DNA of 64,000 nucleotides from Yoonia vestfoldensis DSM 16212. GTDB lineage: Bacteria; Pseudomonadota; Alphaproteobacteria; Rhodobacterales; Rhodobacteraceae. Shown piece by piece: positions 52,044 through 60,148 of this stretch. The notes under the pieces were generated by a model, which was not told the origin of the DNA, ran no database searches, and worked only from the letters and a program-made list of their open reading frames with translations. The stretch lies in the NCBI RefSeq assembly GCF_000382265.1, contig NZ_KB907987.1, positions 1 to 64,000 of the forward strand. The letters run 5' to 3'. Made by a program: the position numbers and the translations under genes. Each line of letters begins with the position of its first letter. Positions within the stretch are counted from its first letter, which is position 1.

Positions 52044-52772
52044 TTATTGGTTTGTCGCGCGGGCAGCTGCGACCAGCTGTTGCATCTGATCGGCGCGGAT
52101 CATGCCAGGCGCAAGATTTTCACCGATCACGAATGACGGCGTCCCGGTAAAGCCTAGCGCACGGCCAAGCCCGCTCGACAATTGCAGATGCTCCGCGATC
52201 TCGGGGGCATCCATATCGCGCCGCAACTGATCGACATCAAGCCCGACACGTGCCGCGACACGGATAACGCTTTGTTCCTCGGCACGGCCGTCCATCGTCA
52301 TCAGGGCGTTGTGAAATTCCTCGTATTTCCCCTGCGCGCGCGAAGCGAGCGCTGCGCGGGCAGCAAAAACAGAGCCTTCCCCCAGCACCGGCCATTCCCG
52401 CATGACGACGCGCACATTGCCATCGGCGCTGAGCAAACCGTCGAGCTCGAGCTTGGCATTCCGGCAAAACGGGCAGTTGTAATCAAAAAACTCGACCACT
52501 GTCACATCACCATCAGGGTTGCCGATGACGGGCGCATTGGGGTCGTTTTCAAGAATCTCACGCTGCTCCGCGAGCACCGCTTTTGCAGCGGCCGCCTGCG
52601 CCTCTTGCTGCTCAAGCTCCAGTATCTGCAAGGCTTCGACGATGATGTCGGGATTCTCGCGGATGGTTTCCAGAACAAGCGCCTTGACCTGATCTTCGGT
52701 CATGCCTTGTGCGGCGCCGACGATAGGGGCGGCGCAAAGCATTGCAACGCAGAAGAGTCGGGCGAATGTCAT
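52044..52772 (-). CDS. DsbA-family thiol:disulfide oxidoreductase
   Basis: 242 residues: signal peptide (cleavage after VGAAQ region), a helical N-terminal extension rich in Glu/Gln/Ala (about 45-75) like that of ScsC/BdbD types, and a thioredoxin core with CPFC (C100, C103) in FFDYNCPFCRNAK and the cis-Pro loop GTPSFVIG. It works in periplasmic disulfide formation or isomerisation. The helical extension may mediate oligomerisation. Downstream of an L,D-transpeptidase gene on the same strand. Confidence 0.9.
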   Translation of the reverse strand: MTFARLFCVAMLCAAPIVGAAQGMTEDQVKALVLETIRENPDIIVEALQILELEQQEAQAAAAKAVLAEQREILENDPNAPVIGNPDGDVTVVEFFDYNCPFCRNAKLELDGLLSADGNVRVVMREWPVLGEGSVFAARAALASRAQGKYEEFHNALMTMDGRAEEQSVIRVAARVGLDVDQLRRDMDAPEIAEHLQLSSGLGRALGFTGTPSFVIGENLAPGMIRADQMQQLVAAARATNQ

Positions 52773-52806
52773 GCTTTTCCTTCCAAAGCAGGTCAGCGGG
52801 ATTGGT

Positions 52807-53382
52807 TCAGATCAGCCGGACCTTTGTGCCGACCGGCGCACGCTCGTAAACCTCGGCGATCTGTTCGTTGAACAGCCCGATACAGCCATTCGATGACCGC
52901 CGACCGATCTTGCGCGTGTCCTGTGTGCCGTGAATCCGGTAGAATTGCCAGGACAGATACAGCGCATGCGACCCCATCGGGTTCATCGGGTCACCGCCCG
53001 GAATGAACGCAGGCCATTCGGGGTTGCGCTGGCGCATCGCAGGTGTCGGGGCCCAGCTTGGCGCGACGCGCTTGTCGATCACCTCAGTATAGCCGGTGCG
53101 GGTCAGATCATCGGAAAGCGGCACCGAGGTCGGGTAAATCCGCATATCCCCGTCAGGTGTCCAGTGCTGCAGGAACATCGATTTCGTATCGGCAAGGATG
53201 GCGCCCACCCCGATGGACTCAAAATGGTCGCGCCATTCATGGACCCGGAATGCAGCAATATTGCGGTCAACGGGTGCCTGCTGGGTTTGCGCACGCAACA
53301 CGGATGGTGCGAAAAGGGTCACAGCAGTCGCCCCAAGCAGCACGGCGCGGCGCGACGGTGTCATGTCATTGTTGTTTTTCAT
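52807..53382 (-). CDS. L,D-transpeptidase-fold (YkuD) exported protein
   Basis: 191 residues from the ATG at 53382 (GAGG upstream). Tat-like signal (TPSRRAVLLGATAV) and a YkuD domain with the H-x(14-16)-S-x-G-C-x-x motif: IHGTQDTRKIGRRSSNGCIGLF. Such enzymes make 3-3 cross-links in peptidoglycan or attach lipoprotein. It lies 34 bases before the DsbA gene and may share its transcript. Confidence 0.88.
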   Translation of the reverse strand: MKNNNDMTPSRRAVLLGATAVTLFAPSVLRAQTQQAPVDRNIAAFRVHEWRDHFESIGVGAILADTKSMFLQHWTPDGDMRIYPTSVPLSDDLTRTGYTEVIDKRVAPSWAPTPAMRQRNPEWPAFIPGGDPMNPMGSHALYLSWQFYRIHGTQDTRKIGRRSSNGCIGLFNEQIAEVYERAPVGTKVRLI

Positions 53383-53624
53383 TGCTGGCCTCATCTTGGA
53401 CAATCGTCAGCGAAGATACCGGGTCGTATCAACCGCGCCAACCTTTATGTGCTTCGCGCCGGAAATACCACGAAATCAGCGCGCACGCGCGACGCCACAC
53501 GCAGATTTGAAGATGCCAGGCAACCGAGGGTCCGCGGGCGATGAAAATCTTGCGCATGTTTACATGATCTTAAGCGGTAGTGGCAGATAAGGACCGTCGA
53601 TGCGCAACGAAGGATCGTTTCACC

Positions 53625-53909
53625 ATGCCGGCCGACACAGCCATATTTGCCCTGCCTCCCGTCCTGACGTTCGAGGCTTGCGAAGACCTTCATGCCGCTC
53701 TGACAAGGGCGCAGGGAAGCGACCTTGTGATCGATGGCCGCGATGTCAGCCGTCTTGGCGGCCTTGCGGCACAGATACTTGCCACGGCCAGCGTTGCGTG
53801 GGCTGCGAACGGGCAACATCTGACCCTCGCAAATGCATCGGACGACCTGCGCAACGCCTTGGAAATGCTTGCGCTTTGGCCGCTGCCGGAAAAACAAGGG
53901 GCACTTTGA
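53625..53909 (+). CDS. STAS-domain chemotaxis-operon protein
   Basis: 94 residues from the ATG at 53625 (AAGGA upstream), a single STAS fold (LTFEACEDLHAALTRAQGSDLVIDG, RLGGLAAQILATASVAWAANG). The usual phospho-acceptor Ser/Thr after D..R is not obvious (DVSRLGG: Ser is present at the expected turn). It is the first gene of the che operon and its stop overlaps cheY (TGATG). Role unknown; possibly an anti-sigma antagonist-like adaptor. Confidence 0.8.
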   Translation: MPADTAIFALPPVLTFEACEDLHAALTRAQGSDLVIDGRDVSRLGGLAAQILATASVAWAANGQHLTLANASDDLRNALEMLALWPLPEKQGAL

Positions 53910-54280
53910 TGGTAACACGCATTCTCGCCATCGACGATTCGCGCACAATTCGCAGCCTGCTCACCCAAACCCTGCAAAACGCCGGGTTCGAGGTGTCGAC
54001 CGCTGTTGACGGGGTGGATGGCATCGAAAAGTTCCGACACGAAGACGCCGATCTCGTGATCACCGACGTCAACATGCCCAACAAGGACGGGTTCGAGGTG
54101 ATTGCCGACATCCGCGGCGGCACCCGCAACCGCACCGTTCCGGTCCTTGTGCTGACCACGGAAAGCGGCGCCGCCTTGAAAGAACGCGCGCGAAAGGCGG
54201 GCGCAACAGGCTGGATCGTCAAACCCTTCGATGACGAAGCTCTGGTGGCCGTTATCCGCCGCCTGACAGGGGCAGCGTGA
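53909..54280 (+). CDS. cheY: Chemotaxis response regulator CheY (copy 1)
   Basis: 123 residues, a stand-alone receiver with all phosphorylation residues: Asp pair in AIDDSR, acceptor Asp in VITDVNMP, Thr in LTTES and Lys in IVKPF. Takes phosphate from CheA and acts on the flagellar motor or as a phosphate sink. It overlaps cheA by four bases if the GTG start is used. Confidence 0.93.
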   Translation: MVTRILAIDDSRTIRSLLTQTLQNAGFEVSTAVDGVDGIEKFRHEDADLVITDVNMPNKDGFEVIADIRGGTRNRTVPVLVLTTESGAALKERARKAGATGWIVKPFDDEALVAVIRRLTGAA

Positions 54281-56376
54281 TGACCGGCGATCCGACCATG
54301 CGCGATGTTTTTTTCGAAGAATGCGAAGACCTGATCGCCGCGTTGACCGAAGGGCTGACCGCAATGCGCGATGGCCGCACGGATAGCGAGACCGTCAATG
54401 CCGTCTTTCGTGCCGTCCATTCGGTCAAGGGCGCGGCAGGGGCCTTTGCCCTTGATGATCTCGTCGGTTTTGCGCACACTTTTGAGACGGTCCTCGATCA
54501 TGTCCGCTCGCAGCGGCTTGCGCTGGATGACCGCATCCTGCACGTCCTGCAACGATCCGGCGATGTTCTTGCCGACCTGATCGACACCGCGAGAGAGGAT
54601 TTGCCGACAAACCAGGCCCAGGTGGACCCGGTCATGGCAGACTTGCAGTCATTCCTTGGCGATGCGCCAGCGGATGCCGAAGACTTCGTATTCGAGGCGT
54701 TGACCCTAGCGTTCGACGCGCCCGACGATGCGACATCAACCTATGTTGTCACTTTCGCACCCAGTGCGGCCTTTTACACCAGCGGCAATGACCCGGTCCT
54801 GATCATCGCGGCCTTGCAGGCATTGGGGCCGACGCGCGTCTCGGTGGATACGTCCCGCCTTCCCACGTCTTTGGAGGAATTGCACTGGCAGGATGGACTG
54901 CTGTCCTGGCGGGTGGAAATCGACGGGCTCGGGTCGGATCTGCCGATCCTTGAAGTGTTCGAATTCGTCGACGACCTTTGCGCATTGCAGGTCAGCTTGC
55001 GCAGTGCAGACACCGACATACCTGACCCGCCACAGGCAGGTACAACAGCGGCGGCAACGGCAGACGACGTCGTCGACACGCCTTCCGTTGATCCCCAGCC
55101 TGACACCGGCGATCAAAAAGCGCGCAGCGCTCAGGACCGGGGCGGCAGTCGCGCGGCAACATCGCTCCGCGTCGATCCTGAACGGATCGACCGCCTGATC
55201 AACGCGGTGGGTGAACTCATCATCAACCAGTCGGTCATTTCCCAACGGTTGCAGCAGGCGAACCTGCCCAATGCTGCTGAACTGTTCGCCGATCTTGACG
55301 ATTACAAACTGCTGGCACGGGAAATCCAGGAAGGCGTGATGGCGATCCGCGCGCAGCCGGTCAAACCCCTGTTCCAGCGCATGCTGCGCATCGCGCGTGA
55401 AGCGGCGGATGCAACCGGCAAACTGGTTGAACTCATTACCGAAGGCGACGCGACCGAAGTCGACAAGACAGTCGTCGAACGGCTGGCTGATCCACTCACA
55501 CATATGATCCGCAATGCGATCGATCACGGGATCGAACCACCTGACAATCGGGCGGCAGCCGGCAAGAACCGACAGGGAAAACTGCGGCTTGCCGCCCGGC
55601 AAAGATCCGGCAGTATTGTCATCGAAATCGCCGACGACGGCGCCGGCCTCAACCGTCCCAAGATCAGGGAAATCGCCGTCTCGAAAGGACTGGTCGCCGA
55701 GGACGCGCAATTGTCCGAAACGGAAATCGATCACCTGCTTTTTGCTCCCGGATTCTCGACGGCCAAGGAGGTGACCAACCTGTCTGGGCGTGGCGTCGGC
55801 ATGGACGTGGTCAAGACAGCCATCACGGCCTTGGGTGGCCGTGTCGCGATTACCAGCCAGTTCGGCCAAGGCACGACCTTTTCGATCACCCTGCCGCTGA
55901 CACTTGCGGTCATGGACGGGATGATCATCAACCTCGGCGGGCAGACGATGGTTGTTCCGATTTCCAGTATTCTGGAAACGGTCAGACCAAAAGCTGCGGA
56001 CCTTTCGCAAATCGGGCTCAACAACACACTCTTGCGCATCCGCGGGGAATATGTGCCGATCATTGATCTGGCCGAACGCATGGGGCAATCCGCGACGCCG
56101 CGCGAAATGACGGACCGGGTTCTTTTGCTGATCCAGACCGACAGTGTTCCTCAATGTGCGCTGGCCGTCGACGATATCTTCGACCAGCGCCAGGTCGTCG
56201 TCAAAAGCATGCAAGGCAATTACGGCGAGATATCCGGCATATCAGGCGCAACGATCCTTGGTGACGGCAAGATAGCCCTGATCATCGATCCCGAGGCCGT
56301 CGCCCAAGGCAACACGGCCTATGCCGCCACCAACAGCCAAAATGGAAGGGACGTCTCTTATGTCGCAGCTTGCTGA
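54277..56376 (+). CDS. cheA: Chemotaxis histidine kinase CheA
   Basis: 699 residues from GTG 54277 (ATG at 54280 is equally possible). Domains: Hpt P1 with H48 in RAVHSVKGAAGAF, a middle region with Pro/Asp-rich linker, P3 dimerisation (DPERIDRLINAVGELII), P4 kinase with N box HMIRNAIDHGIE, G1 DDGAGLN, G2 GRGVGMDVVK, and P5 CheW-like (LPLTLAVMDGMIINLGG). It receives signals from receptors and phosphorylates CheY and CheB. Confidence 0.96.
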   Translation: MMTGDPTMRDVFFEECEDLIAALTEGLTAMRDGRTDSETVNAVFRAVHSVKGAAGAFALDDLVGFAHTFETVLDHVRSQRLALDDRILHVLQRSGDVLADLIDTAREDLPTNQAQVDPVMADLQSFLGDAPADAEDFVFEALTLAFDAPDDATSTYVVTFAPSAAFYTSGNDPVLIIAALQALGPTRVSVDTSRLPTSLEELHWQDGLLSWRVEIDGLGSDLPILEVFEFVDDLCALQVSLRSADTDIPDPPQAGTTAAATADDVVDTPSVDPQPDTGDQKARSAQDRGGSRAATSLRVDPERIDRLINAVGELIINQSVISQRLQQANLPNAAELFADLDDYKLLAREIQEGVMAIRAQPVKPLFQRMLRIAREAADATGKLVELITEGDATEVDKTVVERLADPLTHMIRNAIDHGIEPPDNRAAAGKNRQGKLRLAARQRSGSIVIEIADDGAGLNRPKIREIAVSKGLVAEDAQLSETEIDHLLFAPGFSTAKEVTNLSGRGVGMDVVKTAITALGGRVAITSQFGQGTTFSITLPLTLAVMDGMIINLGGQTMVVPISSILETVRPKAADLSQIGLNNTLLRIRGEYVPIIDLAERMGQSATPREMTDRVLLLIQTDSVPQCALAVDDIFDQRQVVVKSMQGNYGEISGISGATILGDGKIALIIDPEAVAQGNTAYAATNSQNGRDVSYVAAC

Positions 56377-56827
56377 ACTTCAAAAATCGGAACGGCTGGA
56401 GTTCGTTACACTGGTTGCTGGTGGACAGAATTTCTGTATCGAAATCAAACAGATCAGGGAAATCCGTCGGTGGACCCCGGTCACGGTCCTGCCGCATTCA
56501 CCCGATCACGTCTTGGGCGTCATCAACCTGCGCGGTGCGGTCATTCCGATTATCGACCTGGCGGCAAAGCTTGGCTTTGCCAAGATCATGCCAACCGAAC
56601 GGCATGTGATCATCATCATCGCGGTCGAAGACAGGATCATCGGCCTTTTGGTCGAGTCGGTTTCAGAGATTCTGGGGGTCGACGCCCATACCGTGCGCGA
56701 AACACCCAGAGGTCCTGAAGATACAACGACCCGTGCCATTCTCGGGATCATCCCGCTTGGCGATGACATGACGAAGATCATCAGCCTGTCAGCATTGCTC
56801 GGTCCGACCAATCAGGTGGCCGCATGA
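56360..56827 (+). CDS. cheW: Chemotaxis coupling protein CheW
   Basis: 155 residues, CheW fold (FVTLVAGGQNFCIEIKQIREI, GVINLRGAVIPIIDLAAKLG, GLLVESVSEIL). GGAAGGGA precedes the ATG at 56360. Overlaps cheA by 17 bases and cheR by four. Links receptors to CheA. Confidence 0.95.
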   Translation: MSQLAELQKSERLEFVTLVAGGQNFCIEIKQIREIRRWTPVTVLPHSPDHVLGVINLRGAVIPIIDLAAKLGFAKIMPTERHVIIIIAVEDRIIGLLVESVSEILGVDAHTVRETPRGPEDTTTRAILGIIPLGDDMTKIISLSALLGPTNQVAA

Positions 56828-57726
56828 ACGCGCCTGATCACTTTGCGGGATCGGATCTGACAGCCCGGGAATACCAGTTCACCGACAACGATTTTCGACT
56901 GATCGCGGAACTGGCACACAAGCGGTATGGACTGCATTTGCAACCATCCAAGAAACCGCTTGTCTATTCGCGGCTGACGAAAAGATTGCGGGCGCTTGCC
57001 CTGCCAGACTTCGAAAGTTACTGCGCTTTGCTGTCGGATCCCCGCAGTCAAGACGAGCAGTCGCATCTCCTTTCTGCCCTCACGACGAATGTGACCCACT
57101 TTTTCCGCGAGCGGCACCATTTTACCTTTCTGCGGGAACATATCCTTCCGGAACTCTTCGAAAAAGCAAAAAAAGGCACACCTATCCGGATCTGGTCGTC
57201 GGCCTGCTCGGCAGGACAAGAAGCCTATTCCATCGCCGCGATGATCCGTGATGCTTGCCCCGATGCATCGCGGCTGGACATCAAGGTGCTGGCAACCGAT
57301 GTCGACCCGCAAATGATCCGCAAAGCGCGGCAGGCGGAATATGATCGCGATCAGGCCGATGCAATTCCGACCGAATACAAACGTCTGATGATCGACGATG
57401 GCGGCGGTGCGGCGCAATTTCGGATTAGGCCAGATCTGATGTCGCTGGTGACATTTGGCGAATTGAACCTGATCGCAGAATGGCCGATGCGGCGGCGATT
57501 CGATGTCATCTTCTGCCGAAATGCGGCGATCTACTTCGACAAGGAAACACAGGTTCGTCTGTGGCAACGCTTTGCGGATGTGTTGCATGATGACGGCCAT
57601 CTCATGATCGGCCATTCGGAACGCCTGACCGGGCACGCCCAGGTCGATTTCCGCAGCGTCGCCATTACCACCTATCGACGATTGCCCCGCGACGCAGGCC
57701 CGATAAGTCCCCAAAGGAAAGACTGA
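56824..57726 (+). CDS. cheR: Chemotaxis receptor methyltransferase CheR
   Basis: 300 residues: N-terminal helical domain (YGLHLQPSKKPLVYSRLTKRL) and SAM-binding domain (IWSSACSAGQEAYSIAAM, VLATDVDPQMIRKA, FDVIFCRNAAIYFD, MIGHSERL). Methylates glutamates on chemoreceptors. None of those receptors is in the window. Confidence 0.95.
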   Translation: MNAPDHFAGSDLTAREYQFTDNDFRLIAELAHKRYGLHLQPSKKPLVYSRLTKRLRALALPDFESYCALLSDPRSQDEQSHLLSALTTNVTHFFRERHHFTFLREHILPELFEKAKKGTPIRIWSSACSAGQEAYSIAAMIRDACPDASRLDIKVLATDVDPQMIRKARQAEYDRDQADAIPTEYKRLMIDDGGGAAQFRIRPDLMSLVTFGELNLIAEWPMRRRFDVIFCRNAAIYFDKETQVRLWQRFADVLHDDGHLMIGHSERLTGHAQVDFRSVAITTYRRLPRDAGPISPQRKD

Positions 57727-57729
57727 ACC

Positions 57730-58116
57730 ATGAGCTTGAAAGACACATTGCGCGTGATGATCGTCGACGACATGGGCGTCAGCCGTGGCCTGCTCGTCCA
57801 AGCCATCGAAGAGATGGGCATCTGGAAAAACCAGGCAGAAAACGATGGGCTGGCCGCTCTCAACAAACTGATCGCGGATCCGGTTCACCTGGTGCTTTCC
57901 GACTACAACATGCCCGGTATGGACGGGCTCGAACTCTTGCGCGCTCTGCGACAACACAAGGCGACAGCACGGATCGGATTCATTCTTGTTACCGGGAATC
58001 CGACCCACGACTTGGTCGCCAAAGGCAAAGCCCTTGGGCTGAACAACATCATCAAAAAACCTTTTTCGACGGCGAGCATGAAGCAATGCATCGAAAGCGT
58101 GGTGGGTCGGCTATGA
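57730..58116 (+). CDS. Chemotaxis response regulator CheY (copy 2)
   Basis: 128 residues, a complete receiver: MIVDDMGVSR, acceptor Asp in VLSDYNMPGMDG, Thr in LVTGNP, Lys in IKKPF. Differs clearly from the first CheY, so the pair may divide motor control and phosphate-sink roles, as in other alphaproteobacteria that lack CheZ. Confidence 0.93.
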   Translation: MSLKDTLRVMIVDDMGVSRGLLVQAIEEMGIWKNQAENDGLAALNKLIADPVHLVLSDYNMPGMDGLELLRALRQHKATARIGFILVTGNPTHDLVAKGKALGLNNIIKKPFSTASMKQCIESVVGRL

Positions 58117-58472
58117 TCATGCATTCGGGGGCCTCATCGGCTCGACCTGACCGGACGTTCGACAACATCGGCACCGCCTTGCGCGAGGTTGCGACGATCG
58201 TCTCGCGCCTTGAAGAAGCGGCTTTGCAAATGTGTGTATGCGCGACCGATTTACCCCAAAAGACAAAGTCGTTGCAGGATTTCGACCTTGTTTTACAATC
58301 GCTTGCTGATCTCGCAACCTTGATGGAAGGACTGGGTGAACACGGCCCCGTCCAAACGGCGTCGCACCGAACGGCGATAATTGCACGAATGCGGCTGGCG
58401 TGGCTCCGGGACCTGATCGGTGACGACGCCCCACAAAGCGATCATGACCAGACAAGAATAGCAATCTTCTGA
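58113..58472 (+). CDS. Uncharacterised che-operon protein
   Basis: 119 residues, mostly alpha-helical by composition (RTFDNIGTALREVATIVSRLEE, FDLVLQSLADLATLMEG). ATG overlaps the CheY stop (ATGA). No motif of CheZ (its phosphatase DxxxQ) is seen. Coupling right after the second cheY suggests it works on that protein. Function unknown. Confidence 0.7.
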   Translation: MIMHSGASSARPDRTFDNIGTALREVATIVSRLEEAALQMCVCATDLPQKTKSLQDFDLVLQSLADLATLMEGLGEHGPVQTASHRTAIIARMRLAWLRDLIGDDAPQSDHDQTRIAIF

Positions 58473-58602
58473 TGCAGTGGGAGATCGCCAGCCGGACGAT
58501 GACATTCGCACGGCCAAGCGGCAGTCTTGGCTGTCGATGGGTGGGGTGCAATGCGTTTCACAGCGTCCTATCTCTGACAGCAACCATGACTGGAGGCAGA
58601 AC

Positions 58603-59589
58603 ATGCGGATCCTGATCGCGCACAGGTCAGCAATCATGCTGGGCCAGTTGCAGCGACGCCTGGAGCGTCTCGAGATCGAGGTGGTTCGGGCCGCGACCGG
58701 ACTGACGGAAGTCTACGATTTCGCGGAACATCATGAACCTGATTGTGTCGTGCTGACCACCGACATCGCGGATTGTCCCGAATTCGAACTCCTCGCGACG
58801 CTTTTCAGCATCATGGGCATTGGCTGCGTGGTGCTGGGTACGCCGCAGCAGGCGAACGTGACAGATGCCGCCCTGCGGGCCAATCCCGCTATCCGGGTGC
58901 TGCCGGGCACGGCTTCCGACAGCGACCTGATAGCTGCGCTTGGGCCCAGCAGGCGCAGGCGCCGCCCCGAAGTGATCGTCGCAGCGCCTGCATCAAACGG
59001 GCGGGTCGACCCGCGCAGCACCATCCTGATAGGTTCGTCGACTGGCGGCATTGATGCCCTGATGCAGATCCTGCGCCATTTTCACGCCGCGACCCCGCCG
59101 GCCGTGATCGTACAGCACACGGGCGGTAACTTTGCGGGCAGCCTGATCCGCCTGTTGGACGGCGTCACCTCAGCAAAAGTGCTGGCCGCAACGCATGACG
59201 CCAGCTTACAGCCCGGTCATATCTATCTGGCTGCGGGCGATACCCATCATGTACGCCTCAGGAATGCGGCACCGGCCCGCATCAAACTGGACGAGGCCCC
59301 GCGTCAATCCGGCCACCGACCGTCCGTCGATGCCCTTTTTCATTCGGCGGTCCCATTTGCCCCGCATGTCACCGCGGCCATTCTGACCGGGATGGGCCGG
59401 GACGGCGCAGAAGGCATCACCGCGCTTCGCGCAGCTGGGGCCCGCACCTTTGGCCAGGATGAAGCAACATCCGTCGTCTACGGAATGCCCCGCGTTGCGA
59501 ACGCATTGGGGGGGATCGAAACCGAACTTCCTATTCAGCAGATCGGCCCGAGCTTGCTGCGCGCCGCCCTGCACAGGCAACGCGCATGA
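58603..59589 (+). CDS. cheB: Chemotaxis methylesterase CheB with degenerate receiver
   Basis: 328 residues from the ATG at 58603 (GGAGG upstream). The C-terminal methylesterase has the Ser/His/Asp triad (LIGSSTGGIDAL, IVQHTGG, GMGRDGAEG). The N-terminal receiver-like domain lacks the Asp pair (LIAHRS), the phospho-acceptor (VVLTTDIAD has no Asp at the canonical spot) and the Lys. It removes receptor methyl groups, but feedback by phosphorylation is probably lost or replaced. Overlaps cheD by four bases. Confidence 0.9.
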   Translation: MRILIAHRSAIMLGQLQRRLERLEIEVVRAATGLTEVYDFAEHHEPDCVVLTTDIADCPEFELLATLFSIMGIGCVVLGTPQQANVTDAALRANPAIRVLPGTASDSDLIAALGPSRRRRRPEVIVAAPASNGRVDPRSTILIGSSTGGIDALMQILRHFHAATPPAVIVQHTGGNFAGSLIRLLDGVTSAKVLAATHDASLQPGHIYLAAGDTHHVRLRNAAPARIKLDEAPRQSGHRPSVDALFHSAVPFAPHVTAAILTGMGRDGAEGITALRAAGARTFGQDEATSVVYGMPRVANALGGIETELPIQQIGPSLLRAALHRQRA

Positions 59590-60116
59590 CGGACGTTAAC
59601 ACCACGCCGTCGAAGATGGTCACGATCGTGCAGGGGGATTTTGCCGTATCGAACGATGTCCATGTCGTGATGTCCACCATTCTGGGTTCCTGCGTTGCAG
59701 TCTGCCTGTTTGACCGGCAGGCGAAGGTCGGCGGAATGAACCATTTTCTGCTGGCGACCGGAGGCGATGCCAATACCGCAGATTTAAAATATGGCGTGAA
59801 CGCGATGGAGTTGCTGATCAACAAGATATTGCGGGCCGGCGGTGACCGGCGCAGGTTACAGGCCAAAATATTCGGCGGTGCCCGCATGACGGTTCACGCC
59901 CGCGACATCGGCCAGTCCAACGGCGACTTTGCCCAGTCTTTTCTGGAGAGAGAGGGCATCCCCTGCTTGTCGCAGAGTCTTGGCGGCACGCTGGCCCGCC
60001 GTGTCCAATTCACCCCGACGACAGGCGCCGCGCGGCAGATGCAGATCACCGGTTCGCCCCCGCCCGAGACTCAGGTTACGCGCCCGAGACAGGCCGCAGA
60101 TATCACGCTGTTCTGA
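59586..60116 (+). CDS. cheD: Chemoreceptor glutamine deamidase CheD
   Basis: 176 residues with the CheD Cys-His-Thr site: LGSCVAVCLFD (Cys), GGMNHFLL (His) and AKIFGGARM. Deamidates receptor glutamines so they can be methylated. Last gene of the operon; convergent with the acyl-CoA synthetase 32 bases away. Confidence 0.93.
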   Translation: MTDVNTTPSKMVTIVQGDFAVSNDVHVVMSTILGSCVAVCLFDRQAKVGGMNHFLLATGGDANTADLKYGVNAMELLINKILRAGGDRRRLQAKIFGGARMTVHARDIGQSNGDFAQSFLEREGIPCLSQSLGGTLARRVQFTPTTGAARQMQITGSPPPETQVTRPRQAADITLF

Positions 60117-60148
60117 TGCAGTTTACATGTCATGGCCATCACCGCGGG

